A model generated the notes under the pieces. It made no database searches. It had not been told where the DNA came from and saw nothing but the letters and a program-made list of their open reading frames with translations. The position numbers and the translations under genes are program-made. From Rhineura floridana (taxonomy: Eukaryota; Chordata; Lepidosauria; Squamata; Rhineuridae), in contig NC_084497.1 of NCBI RefSeq assembly GCF_030035675.1, positions 30,206,437-30,270,436 on the forward strand: 64,000 bases of DNA, in the 5' to 3' direction. Positions 1 through 20,000 of the stretch are shown one piece after another. Positions within the stretch are counted from its first letter, which is position 1; every line of letters begins with the position of its first letter.

Positions 1-230
1 GCCTGGGTCAGGATAGAACTACCTTCCGAACCCCAGAGGTGGCTGTCTGTCCCGTCCAGAGAACCAGGAAGAGAGACTCCTGCTGAATTTCCCAAAGGTG
101 GCCTGTGTTGGGGAGCAGCACCAAGTCATCCAGCAAGGGCCTTCCACAAAACTGATCTCCAGCTCCAGAGCTTCTGTGCTGAGCCTCTCTGCTTCTCCTG
201 CTAAGTGCCTGTTTCAACTTGTGTCCTTAG

Positions 231-3202
231 AGAGAGAGGCTGGATTTGGAGGAAAGGAGCAGCCTGGCTAGCTCTCGCCCTGGGAATCCATACTGCTCCC
301 CAATTCTGGTGCGCAAGAAAGCCATCCGCAGCAAGATCCTTCGCTCCGGAGCCTATCGGGGCTGCACCTTTGAGGCTCAGTTGCAGCAATGTGCCCAGGA
401 AATGTGTGAGTACTTGGGGAAGGCAGAAGGCATTGGTGGACAGAGAGGGGTATGCGTGAGAGAGAGACAGAGAATGCTGAAGGAAGTGGTTGCACAACCA
501 GTTGCTGTCACAAGCAGAGGTGCTGAGCAAAGCTGTCGCACCGCTGAGAAGCAGGCATTGGGGGGCAGCTGAGGGGGTTGTGGACATGCCAGCCGCCTTG
601 AGGTAAGAGTGTTGCCCCAAACCCATATAGGCAACTGCTGTTTTGCAACTGGCAGGATGCACTTCCCTCTGTTGTAGCTCTGCCTACGAAGGCCACTCGG
701 TACCTGAAAGTAAAAAAGCTTTTAAGAAAAATCCTTTTGATTGGGGCATTGCTTCCAAAATATTAAAGGGAGAAGAGCCCTGCTAGATCAGACCAAAAAA
801 AGCTCATCTAGTCTAGCATCTTGCTTCTCACCGTGGCCAAACAGAGGCCCACAAGGGAGGGCATGAAGGCAATGGCACCTTCCCTTCCTGCCTGCCCTCA
901 GTGTCAGACAGAGACTGTACAAGGCAGTGTCTTCTTTTTTTGTAGCGGCTGTTGCTGATGGCTATGAACAGACTTCCATGATGAGTATTGCCCCATTGGA
1001 TCAGGTCAAAGACCCATCTAGCCCAGCCTCCTATGGAGAGCTCACAAAAGGAAGATGAGATGGAAACACCAGCCTCCTGCTGTTACAAAAATCCTTTGCT
1101 GCCTTGTAATCCGTGTTACTTTTAGTGGTGTAAAGGGCTTACCTTTACTTCCACGTGTGTCCCTTTAGGTATTTGGAGTTCTCTGGGGACAGTGCTCTGT
1201 TTTTCAGGGGATTACTTGCACCTCTTTGGTATTCTCCTTCATTCGAGGCTTCATTTGGGTGGCTGGCCATTTAAGTAGCCTCTTTGGTATAACATTCCCC
1301 TGTTTTCTCCTTGGCTTCAGTTCACACCAGCTGTGATAGCAAAGGCAGCAGAGGCAGCCTGGTTTACTTGCCGGACAATGACAGCAGTTTGATGGAGAAC
1401 GTATGGTCCTTTGCAGGCATTGACAGGTGAGGAGAGGTCTCCTCTTGTGTGTCCCAGGGAAGGAGAGCTCAGCCAACGGTGGGCTGTGGATTGGGAGACT
1501 GAAGTAGACTTTACAACACATCTGCTTGATAACAAGAATGCTAGGATTTCCCTTTTCAGTTTCATAATCACTGATGCCAAATGGATAAGAACCTGAGAAA
1601 AGCCTTGCTGGATCAGGCCAGTGGCCCAGATCCAGTCCAGCATCCTGTTCTCACAGTGGCCAACAGATGCCCAGTGGGAGCCCGCAAGCAGTGCGAGAGC
1701 AGCCTCTCCACTTGTGATTTCCAGCAAGTGGTATTTAGAGGCATGCTGCCTCCAAGAGTGGAGAGACAACACAGCCATAATAGCTAACAGTCATCAATAC
1801 TGGTTGTTGCTGAATTACACAAGGAAGCTAATCAAACATTATCCGCACTTGTGGTGCAAACCTAATCATGCTCACTCAGAAAGAAGTCCCACTGTATTCA
1901 GTGGAGCTTACTCCATGGTAAGTGTGCATAGGATTGTGGCCTTCTACTTCCAGAGTGGGGCTGCCTTCCTTCTTCGAGGTCCTCCATTCTGTCCTCTCTT
2001 TTGGTTTTCAGGGATGCTGGGATGGCGCTGCTCAGGAATGATGTGATTGGAGCCTTCCTCCTCTGGGCTGAGCCAGGGTCCGTCAATCAGTGGTGTCTTA
2101 CCGTGAGGACACGGTGCGGAATCATTCCTTACCAGATCTACAGGAGCCAGCTTGGGAAGTATTCTGTTGAGGTGAGACTTGAGGGAAGCAGTAAGACAGC
2201 CCTCTGTCCATCCAGGCTAGCCGTGGCTAATTCAGAATTGCAGGCGTGTACTTTGTGTTTAAACTCCTGCCATACAATGTGACCAATATATTAGATCATA
2301 GTCTATTGCTTTGGTTCCAGGGATAAGCAAGTTCCTAGGAGCCAGGTGTAACGAGATTAATTTGTATCCTCCATTTTGTCTGCCAATCAACTAAGTCCTT
2401 GTGCAGAGTTCAACCAAATTAAACATTAAAATATTTAATATTAAAATATTAAAACATTAATTGAAATATTTAAAATAATAAACATTCCCTGCCACCCTTC
2501 CCACCAACTTTTGTGAGCTGCCTGGGGGGCCTTTTGTGGCTGAAATAAGCAAGAATAGCAATAAGAACAACTTAGCCCCGAGCTGCCCCTAAAGCCTTAT
2601 GTAAGGTTCCCTTTCCCCTCCCTCTAAGCCCAAACTGAGATTTTTTTTCTTTAAATTTATTTATTTATTTAACTTGTATACCGCCCCATAGCCGAAGCTC
2701 TCTGGGCGGTTTACAATAACTAAAACAAATACAATTTAAAATACATATTTTAAAAAACAATGTAAAACACAATTTAAAAATTTAAAACAATATAGAATAA
2801 ATAAATCTTTGCCTTACGTCACAGTAGCTCCTGTGCTGACTTGTTTCATGAGCGACTGTTCTAATTGCTGAGTGGAGACATTTTGTGACGTCACAGAAGC
2901 CCAGACAATGACGGGGGTTGTTTGCAGGCAACATACAGCTTTCAGTCTATTATGTCTTTTCTTTTTTCCTCTTCTCAAAGCATTTGAATGTGGAGTTTCC
3001 CAGTATGGAAGCCCTGTTGGATCATTACTCTGGGATCCAAGGTGGGCTGTTCTGCTCCCTGGCTGCAGGCCGGATCAACCACTGTTATGAGGAGCAAGAC
3101 TGCATGGCAGAGGATGCTTGGAGGGAAGAGCGAAGTCGCCGGCAGTCATCATGGCTGCATGGTACCACTAAATCTCTGGCTGTGCAGCAGGAATTGGGCT
3201 AA
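231..3202 (+). CDS. SH2D5: SH2D5, SH2 domain-containing protein 5 (3' part: last four coding exons)
   Basis: Exons at 231-405, 1321-1426, 2012-2171 and 2981-3202 (TAA stop at 3200-3202) join in frame (phases 1, 2, 0) into 220 C-terminal residues; the rest of the gene lies left of the window. The first exon encodes a basic linker containing SPILVRKKAIRSKILRSG. The SH2 domain starts at VWSFAGIDR near the end of exon 2 and runs through GAFLLWAEP and the YQIYRSQLGKYSVE strand to FPSMEALLDHY in the last exon. The FLVR arginine is replaced by tryptophan (FLLW). From family knowledge, SH2D5 is one of the few vertebrate SH2 proteins with Trp at this position. It is a brain-enriched adaptor with an N-terminal PTB domain (not in this window), reported to bind the Rac-GAP BCR. 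The short tail after the SH2 domain ends in QQELG. Family call is firm; function comes from the mammalian orthologue. Confidence 0.9.
770..1075 (-). repeat. CR1-like LINE 3' end, 5'-truncated
   Basis: Read on the - strand, it carries the family's terminal signature (actagatgag.. tgatctagcagggctctt). It lies in an SH2D5 intron and seems to hold two overlapping pieces (770-900 and about 985-1075). Confidence 0.6.
1597..1795 (-). repeat. CR1-like LINE 3' end, 5'-truncated
   Basis: Same family as the copy at 770, better preserved; reverse orientation inside the SH2D5 intron between exons 1321-1426 and 2012-2171. Confidence 0.65.
1860..1945. repeat. Short fold-back repeat (CCTATGCACACTTACC family)
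   Basis: Imperfect palindrome with CACTCAGA-type inner arms around an AGTGG centre, ending in gtgcataggattgtggcc. Related partial copies lie at about 3488-3572 and 35170-35230. Confidence 0.45.
2655..2815 (-). repeat. LINE 3'-tail repeat (TTTATTTATTTA.. ACCGCCC)
   Basis: On the - strand it reads as a retroposon tail, with a GGGCGGT motif followed by an A-rich aataaataaa end. Similar tails occur at 19830-19925, 29120-29190 and 62220-62455. Confidence 0.5.
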
Positions 3203-4349
3203 GAATTCTTTGTTTAGTTTTCCTGCTGTCACATAGACTTGTGCTAACTTTTTTTGTGGTGTCCAAGCTATGTTGCACTTTCTCACTTTGGCTAGCTTTC
3301 TCGTACTGATAGGGTAGGGATTAGCCTCCATGACATGGGTCCAACCCCCCCTCCCCCAGTAGAATATCAATGTGAACAGCACTTTTCTAGCCAAAGGGCC
3401 CATTGTGTTGACACCTCTGGCCAACCAACCCCTTTTCCTTGTTATAGTCATTCAGGGATAGATTTCTCTTCAGCAGTTGATACCTAAGGCTCCAGTCCTA
3501 TACACATTTATCAGCCCATAAGCCCCATTGAATTCAGTGGGGCTTACGTCTGAGTAGATGTGCCTGGGACTTCACTGTCTGTCCCAATCCCACTAGTGGA
3601 AGGCCGTAGCTCAGCAGTAGTGCGCCTGCATTGTATGCAGAAGGCCCCAGGCTCAATCACCAATGGCATTTCTAGGTAGAGTTAGGAGAAACCCCGGCCC
3701 AAAGCCCTGGCAAGTTGCTGCCAGTCAGTGTAGACAACACTGAGCTAGATGGACCAACAGTCTCAATTCTGTTTAAGGCAGCTTCTTCGGTTCCTGTTGT
3801 AGTACCTGCAATGGGGCATCTTTTGCTGATAAAACTCCAAAAGAGGCTTTGAGGCTTCAATTAGAGTGTTGTTTCCTCAGATTATTTTTCCTGTTATGAA
3901 TGTTTTCTTTTTAAAAAAATGTATTTTTAAATTTGAGCTTGGGAAGAAATGAAATATGATGCAAACTACACTGGGATGTAGTTGTTTTTTAAACGTCCTC
4001 AAGATGATGTATTTCTTGCAGTAGGTGTTTCCCTTAAATCAACATCCTCTTTATTTCCACTAATACTGCTGGTTTATTGTTTCCTTATGAGGGTTTTAAG
4101 TACCTGCTGCTGTGAGATTATTTTGAAATAGATCTTTAAAAAAATGTTATGTGAGCATGCATATAGACAAATAATATATATGAACGGTGAAAATACATAA
4201 CTTATTTTTAAATATGTTTATAGATAGATGTCCTGCAAAATATATTTGTTATCCAAAATAAGTTATTTTAGTCGTCATTTGTGTTTAGTTTGGGAAATGG
4301 GAGGTGGAGGAGACGTCTCTAATTCCATACTTTTAAAAGCGTCGGAGGC
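3203..4349. other. SH2D5 3'UTR and SH2D5-DDOST intergenic gap
   Basis: This stretch holds the SH2D5 3'UTR, a partial fold-back repeat at about 3488-3572, a tRNA-derived SINE at 3602-3798 and AT-rich sequence from about 3890 to 4270. No canonical AATAAA was found close behind the stop, so the SH2D5 cleavage site is undetermined. No exon was recognised on either strand. KIF17, which lies between these two genes in human, is not here. Confidence 0.7.
3602..3798 (+). repeat. tRNA-derived SINE, near full length
   Basis: The head resembles a tRNA: A-box-like GTAGCTCAGCAGTAGTGC and B-box-like AGGCTCAATCACC. The body carries CTGCCAGTCAGTGTAGACAA and the element ends in GGCAGCTTCTTCGGTTCC. This family is repeated about 20 times in the window. 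Confidence 0.75.
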
Positions 4350-4713
4350 CTAGGCACTTCCGTTGCCATAGTAACAATCACTGCTCTGGGTCGCATTAGC
4401 GGCGCTTGCGCGGATTGGGCAGTCGGGAGAAAAAAGCGGAGCAGCGATTGGCTGCCGTCAGAGCGAGTGGCGACTGGTAGGAAAGGTTACGGCGCCCTGT
4501 AGAGAAAAATCAGAAGTGTCAAGAGTTGTCTGTCTCTGATTGGCTGGCAGCGGAAGAGAGTGCCTCTTCCACGCGCACGCACATCGTCGCGGCGCCTGCT
4601 CCTGGTTGGCTGGGCAGAGGCTTCGTGGCTGCCGTCTCGAGGAGAACGGCGCTCGCTGATTGGTGGCTACGTTGAGGTTCACTTCCGAGTCGTTCTGCGA
4701 GAGGAGAAGGGAG
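4350..4713 (+). promoter_or_regulatory. DDOST promoter: RFX X-box plus four inverted CCAAT boxes
   Basis: GC-rich sequence directly upstream of the DDOST ATG. GTTGCCATAGTAAC at 4362-4375 matches the RFX X-box consensus GTNRCC-N(0-3)-RGYAAC. ATTGG (inverted CCAAT, the NF-Y core) occurs at 4414, 4447, 4539 and 4659. ETS-like ACTTCCG occurs at 4356 and 4681, the second just before the start codon. No TATA box was seen, as is usual for a housekeeping CpG promoter. The transcription start is not determined. Confidence 0.65.
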
Positions 4714-13110
<8,397 letters not shown>

Positions 13111-13435
13111 GCCTCTCCTGGCGCGAGGGAGCAGGAAGCCTCTTCTGAGGCATTGGCCCCGAGAGGAGCGGGCGCTGATGCCGTAGAGTCAACAGAACAG
13201 AGTGACTGAAGTCCTCGGGATGAAGGGACCGGGATCGGGGGGGGGGGGGGAAGCGAGATGCCTCAATGAGGAAGAGTGAGCAGCCCTTCACTGAACTCTA
13301 TGGAATGCATGTGCCAGTCCCGTGATGGACATTTCCCAAACATTTTGGCTGCCAGTGTGATTGTTTCTGGGCTCCTAACAAGATTGCTGTACTTGAATTT
13401 TATTTTCTGAAATAAAGTGGCTTCACCTTGCACGG
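13111..13435 (+). terminator. DDOST 3'UTR with polyadenylation signal
   Basis: Short 3'UTR carrying AATAAA at 13411-13416, followed about 30 bases later by T- and GT-rich sequence (TTTGTGTATGTTT), as at a normal cleavage site. A run of about 13 G lies near 13238. Confidence 0.75.
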
Positions 13436-14007
13436 ACTTTTTTAAAACTTTGTGTATGTTTCCTGATGGAACAGGCACGGCAAATAGCTTGGTGAGCTTG
13501 GGCTGCAGCCCCCTGGGCAGACATCTCAAGGCGTGCTTCAGAACATGTAGGGACAAGCCAGCACGATGTCTGGGGTGGCCCGAAATCCATACCTGTGGTG
13601 CCCCCCATAGGCTGGCTGTGTATAGGAGCCCACCCATCGCCGCCCCCATGCAAAGCCCCCTTCTAACTTTCTATAGCGAACTTAGCGAAAAAAAGGCAAG
13701 AGCCTTCGCCGAAGGAGGAGCGACCCGGTAGTTGCAATGGTCCCGTGAACAGCCTCACACCCTCTCCTGCTCTTCTTCTTTCCGCTCTTATCTCTATGGC
13801 GCCCCCAGACGGGAGGAGGCGGGGTTGGCGGCGAGGGCGTGGCCGTGTTTTCGGCGTAGGGCACCCACGTTCCCGTTCTTTCGCGACTGGGAGGGGCGGA
13901 GGGCGTGCCGTAAAGCGGCGGCGCTTTCCGGCAGGCAGCGCTGAGGCGAGGGCGGGCGGTCGAGCGGCGCTCCGTCCGGCTCCGCGGTCCCTTCCCGTGC
14001 CGGGGCG
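13436..14007 (+). promoter_or_regulatory. DDOST-DDI2 intergenic spacer and DDI2 CpG promoter
   Basis: Less than 600 bases separate the DDOST cleavage region from the DDI2 start codon. The first 250 bases show no recognisable feature. From about 13790 the sequence is GC- and CpG-rich, with a GC box (GGCGGGG) at 13818-13824 and no TATA box. The DDI2 transcription start must lie here but cannot be placed exactly. Compared with the human map, this spacer is where two distant segments meet. Confidence 0.6.
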
Positions 14008-17000
14008 ATGCTGCTGACGGTGTTCTGCCTGCGGCGCGACCGCACCGAGCTCACTTTCTCGCTCCAGGTGGACGCCGACTTCGAGCTCCAGAACTTCCGC
14101 GCCCTCTGCGAGCTCGAGTCCGGCATCCCCGCCGCCGAGAGCCAGGTCGGCGCGTGCGCGTCTACGCGGGGGGGGGGGCGAGGGCGCGCTTTGTGCTAGC
14201 CCATAATAAGTGGGGTAGAGAGAGAGGGGCTGCATCCCTTGGGGCCCCCCTCTTCCTCATTGAGGGCTTGCCCGTTAATGTCAGCGGCTCTGCTCCTGAG
14301 TAGGGGCTACCACTGGGCACAGGCTGCGTGATTGGCCCTGGGCCACCGAGGGTTGTCAGCCCTGCGCACAGCAGACTCGCTGAAATGGATGGGCACGGCT
14401 AAATAAGGTGCCAGGGGTGTAGTGGTCCAAGGTCTCAGGGGGGTCTTGGACCCCTTACTTTCTTGGGAACAGGGTCTCTTGTGTTTCTGGCGTCCTGTGA
14501 GCCAATCAGGATGCAAGGGATGCGTGTTAGCCACTGAGAACAGTCTTCTTACAGTTCTTTGTCCTTTCCTGCTGATTGGAGCCAATCAAAGTGAAAGGAG
14601 GCGACTCTTCTCAGAAGGTAACACACCCTTACCCTTGCGTGCTGACTGGCTCCTAGGACATCTGTTGTTCTGGGAGAAGGTGCTGGAGGGGGAGGGCTAA
14701 GGAGATGAGGACAGACAGCAAGTGAATGAGAGGGCGTGGCTTGACTATCATGAAGGGACCCTGCACTTCTGAATTTGTTGCTACAGTACTGAATAAGGTC
14801 CATTCTTTCTAGTGGGTCCGCTCTGAGTAGGGCCAATGTTGGAGACAGCTGAAGGGGCGGCATCCATCCAGTGTGAGCCAGCCGCACTTGGGAGTAGGCT
14901 CTACTGGGTTGTATCCAGTGTTAGTCTTACTCAGAGTAGAACTATTGAAGACAGTGGGCACACGAGTACTTTAGGTTCATTAACTTCTTCTCCAAACAGA
15001 ACACCATTGGATGCAACCCATTGTAACTAATGGGCCAAGGTTGTTTAATCCCATTGATTTCAATGTCCAGCCAGCGCTGGGCAGACGTCTCCCAGTTGCA
15101 TTAGAGCAGCCTTGCCCAGCTTGAAGCCCTTCCAGACATTGCTGGACTCCCGACTCTAAGCTGTCCAGCTGGCATGGCCAGTTGTCAAGGTCTATGGTGG
15201 GAGTTGAAAGCCAGCCAACGTCCCCAGGTTCCCCCATCCCTGCATTAAAGGAAGGCAGAGTAGTGGTGGAGGTAGCCAGGGGCAGTAAAGGCAAGTGATG
15301 GTCTAGCCCAGGGAGCAATAAAGGCGGCGGGGTAGTACCTATGTATCTGTATGTGTGCTCCACAGTCTACTGTTTCTTAAAGGGAGGCTGGGAGGGGAGA
15401 GGCCCTGCCAAGCTCTCCTGGGGCATCCTGCGCTGGACGGGGGCCTGGGCTGGTACACTGCAAGTGCGCACATATGTGTATGTTTCAGTGTTGAGTAGAT
15501 CTTGCAAGCAGCACCCATAGGGGGGAACCTTCATTATTCTCAGGTGTGTGTGTGGGGGGGAGGACATATGCAAATCGCAACGCTCACCTGTTGGACCTGT
15601 GTTGATTGTTTCCAACGTCAGCCCTACTTGCAGTAGACCTATTGAAATCAATGGACATGACCAACCTAGGTTGGGGAAGGACCATAACTCAAGTGCTGGA
15701 GGCCCTGTTTGGCATGCAGAAGGTCCCAGGTTCAATCCGCAATGGGGAGGGGCTGGGAGAGACCCCCTGCCTGAAGCCCTGGAGAGCCACTGCCAGTCAG
15801 TGTAGGTAATACTGAGCTAGAAGGACCAATGGCCTGGTTCAGTCCAAGGCAGATTCCCACATCCTAGGGGGCCTTCTCTAAGTAGGACTTTGTTGGATAC
15901 AGCCAGCCCCAAGGGAAGCGGGGGAGGCCTCCCTGAGGGGAAAGGACCCTCATCTTTGTATTGAAGCCCGTCGCAGTGAGCAGGAGCTTCCTGAATGAGG
16001 CAACAACTTGGCCCTGAGAGACGAATGCCCAGCTCCTCTCCGGGTGGCAGCATGAGGTCCTTCCCCATCTCTTGCGCCAGAGTATCATGACCATCTATTT
16101 TAAGATTGTGGGAAGCTGTGAATTCTTTCCCTTCTCCTTCATGGGAACAGTAAACATCATGGGAAGAGGCCTTCTGCAGGCGTCAGCAGCTCAGAGGTGG
16201 ACTCCCAGCTCCTCCTTTCTCAGGAGGGAGCCCCCACCCCTTGGCTTGCTGTTGTTTCCTTAAGGTGCTGCGCTGGCAGTGCCATCGGAAAATGTGGGTG
16301 CCGGGCTGGCGTCCGGACGCTCCAGGTGCACAAAGCCCCCGGACGCCGTGCTTGCCCTGCCTTGGCTCACTGGGCTCTCTTCCCCTGTGTCTGGCCTAGT
16401 TCCGTCCCACTTCTGTTTATGGGGTGGGGGTGGTCAGCCGTGGAAAGTCCTCTTCGGTGTGCGCCTTATGGGGTGGGAGGAGTGATGGATGGAAGCCAGA
16501 GCTGATGGCTTGTGGGGTGACATAGAAGGGGACGACAGGAGAAGTTCCCCTGGTGAAACATTGAGATGGCCAGCTGACTGGTCACCTCCCAGGGAAGTGG
16601 CCAGGTGGCCGGAAATGGTGGGACCTCCTAGCAGCCTTTCCTGCTGGATTTCCTGGCTTCTCCCTCAGCAGAAGTGGGCTCTGATGCTGATGGAACCGGC
16701 TTGCTTACAATCCTCTGTGCCAGTTGGACGAGATTGCTCAGATGTGTGGGTGGATCTGGAAGAGCTGCTTTTGTATTCCCATCTTACACCTTAATGACGC
16801 ACCAGATCTTAGGGCAAGCAAGTGAGTGTACGTGTGTGTGTTTGACTTCTGCCAAATCTTAATGGTGTCCTGGGAGTGGGCAGAGAAGTGGCTTCCTGGA
16901 AGCCAAAGAGCTCTCCGCTGAGAGCCAGGCTGGCTTATGTAGGAAACGTGTCCTGCATATCCTGAATCGGTCCAGAGAAGAGCCCCCAATTGTCCTCCTC

Positions 17001-20000
17001 TGCAAGCTGTTGGGTGTGGTACGATTGCTGTGTTGCTGTAGGGCTGGGTTGGCCTCCTTGTTAGGAGGGCAAGTTGGAAAGCAAAACCCACTGGAGCAGG
17101 AGACAGTGCCTGGCCTCCGTTAATTTGCACATTTGGAAAATGGGTTGAATATTACATTTCAGTAAAATTAATTCATGGTTGGCACCTTTGGAAGGTATAC
17201 TCTTTCTGCCGGTCTCGGCAACTTTCACTAGTAAAGCCAGTTGTGCAAATTGGCTTTTGGGGAGAGCACCCGTTTCCAAATAGCGAATGGTTGGCTGACA
17301 TGAAAAGGCCACCTCTGGCTGCCAGGCAAGTGCTTAGATGCACGGCTGTCATAAGGCCTTCTGGTGGCCCTCTGTGTTGTCCCTTAGCCGCCCTTAATGA
17401 AAGAAAACAATGATCATTTCAGAGTTGTATGACTTATTTTTGGCTTGAGAGAAGGTAAGATAAAGAGGAACATTATCTGTAATTTTGAGTCTGATTGCCC
17501 AAGGAAAGCTTTTTCAAAGCCAGGTGTTATGTTGCATTGAACCAGCCTTCTCTGCAAGCCCTCAGTCTTCATTGCTTCTTGAATAAGAACCATCCTGTCT
17601 AACAAAAAAAGTGCTTGAGGCAATCTGAGCCTGCCTCCTTTAAAACCCGCCCTGAGCAGGTGCTTGCAGGTCCCCGGGGTGGGGTGGGGGAGTATCTTCC
17701 TTCCTATATGTGTCTGGGCAGGATTCCCCTGTCATTCCCCTGTGGCTGGGCTTATTTGGTATTTCTCTTGTTCCACTCCTTTCTGGACAAATGTGTGTTT
17801 TTAACCAGCCCCCCTTGTCCTCCAGATTGTCTATGCAGAGCGGCCCTTGACTGACAACGACCGGTCATTGGCTTCTTACGGCTTGAAAGACGGAGACGTG
17901 GTGATACTGCAGCAAGTGGAGAATGCGGACGTCCAGCCTCCGGTCCCGTTTCCCGGTGAGAAATGCTCCCTCTTAGCCTCACGCGTCCCATCCTGAGGCA
18001 TCTCCGTTGTCCGTGTTGACCACAGGACCAAGGTCACGCTGAGTGTAAAAGTGTATTGATCCTCTGAGCATTTAACTTTGGCATCTTGAACAATTGTTAA
18101 GAGTAAAAGGTTTCTGGCTAAATTTCAGACTGCAGGGAGTGAACTGTAGGATGAGCTGTTCCGCCCCTCCCTCCCCTGGCTCAGCTGCTGCTTTGGGAAT
18201 CATCTGGTGCCCCATCTCCCTTTTGGCCAAAGCCGTTCCTAATGTCCCATGTTTGATTGTTGTTTCCTTGTATGGCTCTGCACATGCTGAGGCTGTAAGG
18301 ACACTCCTGGGCACCAGCTTTCCCAGTATAGTTGTAAGTCACCTGGAAGCGAAGTGGAACGTGCCTCATAGCAGAGGACTCTTCTCCCAGAGTCTGGAGC
18401 TACCATTGCTATGTCTCTTCACTTGATCTTCCCTTTGATGCTGATCCTGCTGGTGTGCTTGGACCGGGAGCAGCCAGTGTCAGCAAGGGAGTCGCCCACA
18501 GAACTTCTGCAAGCGGCAGACAATAGCACAGTCTGCGAGTATCAGGCCACCTTCTCTTGGTAGACCAGTGGTTCTGTTGTTTGACTTCAGGGCTAGTCTT
18601 GTTTTCCTCTGCTGAGCCCTGGGCAGGGGGAGGGAGGGTTCAAACTCCTGAGAGCTGGCAGTGCACAGGGGAGACTTCCATTCTTAGTAGCCATCCAAGA
18701 GCCTGGCGCTTGGGATTTTTCTAGCCCCAGTTTCCCATTGTCCCTGCCCAGCGCTGGCAGAATTGACAAGTAGTTCTTGTGCTTTGAAGGTGGAAGAGGT
18801 TGGATCCCAAAAGTGATCCAGTGAGCTGGGTATAAGAATAACTTGCTGATCTGAATTGGTTATGCAAAGTGGAGACTGGAGGCTTGGCACAGCTGTGAGT
18901 CAGAGGGTTTTCCACAGGATAAAATCACAATGGTGGTGATGACCGCTATGTTAACTTCCCCCCAGGTTTGCCCAGGATAGACTTCAGCAGCATCACGGTA
19001 CCTGGGACTTCTGCCCAGACTCCCCAGTTGCCGCCGCTGCCACCACCACAGCAGCCCGCACAGCACCCACGCCCATCTCCTCCCGACCTCCCCTCCTCCC
19101 CTCAGGGCTTGGATAACCCGGCGCTCTTGCGGGACATGTTGATGGCCAACCCACACGAGCTCTCCCTACTGAAGGAGCGTAACCCACCCCTGGCAGAGGC
19201 TCTGCTCAGTGGAGATCTTGGTGAGTATTTCCTTTGGCGAGGGGCCTGTGGTGGAGAAGAAGCCACCTTAGGATTCTCCAGTGTGACTCGCTGGAAGGCA
19301 CACCTGGGTCCGGAGGCTGCAACGCAGGCAGGCAGGACGTGTACTTTAATTCAGTAGTTGCGCTCGGCCTAGGAGGGAGCACTGTGGCTTTCTGGTTTTT
19401 GAATCGTTCCAGGCAGACTAGGAGTTTTGGGGGTAAGCTGTGAATGGAAACCGGAGCTGGACAATGTCAGGATAATGCATGCAAATCACTTTGAGCTGTC
19501 AAGAGGCACTACATGAATGCTCACGGCGACTATTGCAACTGTGTTTTCTTACTTTAGAGAAGTTTACTCGGGTGCTTGTAGAGCAGCAGCAGGATCGAGC
19601 CCGCCGAGAGCAGGAAAGGATCCGTCTGTTCTCTGCCGACCCTTTTGATCTTGAGGCTCAGGCCAAGATCGAGGAGGACATAAGGTAGTAAGCTGTTCCT
19701 CTGTTTAGTCTGTTATGTCTGTTATGATTTTTTCTTGTATTTCTTGTACTTAGTTTGATATGCAATGTTTGTATTATGTTGATGCTAAAGAGGATGTTTT
19801 GTTTTGTTCAGTTAACTGTATTTTATTGTTTTTTGTAGTTGTTTTAAGATGTTTGGATTTGTTGTACACTGCTTAGAGTTTTATTTAAATATAAGCAGTA
19901 TATAAATGGACTAAATAAATAAATAAGCCCAAAGAGGAAAAGGCCTTGAAGTGAGATGGGGGTGCATATTTGCTAGTCTGGCCTGAACCTGGAGCAAATG

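Noticed and set aside
4600-4670. An ER-stress response element in the DDOST promoter
   Set aside because: CGTGG and ATTGG are both present but separated by about 30 bases, not the required 9.
13663-14235. 190-codon antisense frame over the DDI2 promoter
   Set aside because: Biased Arg/Ala/Pro composition, no recognisable domain, and it lies across a CpG island opposite DDI2 exon 1.
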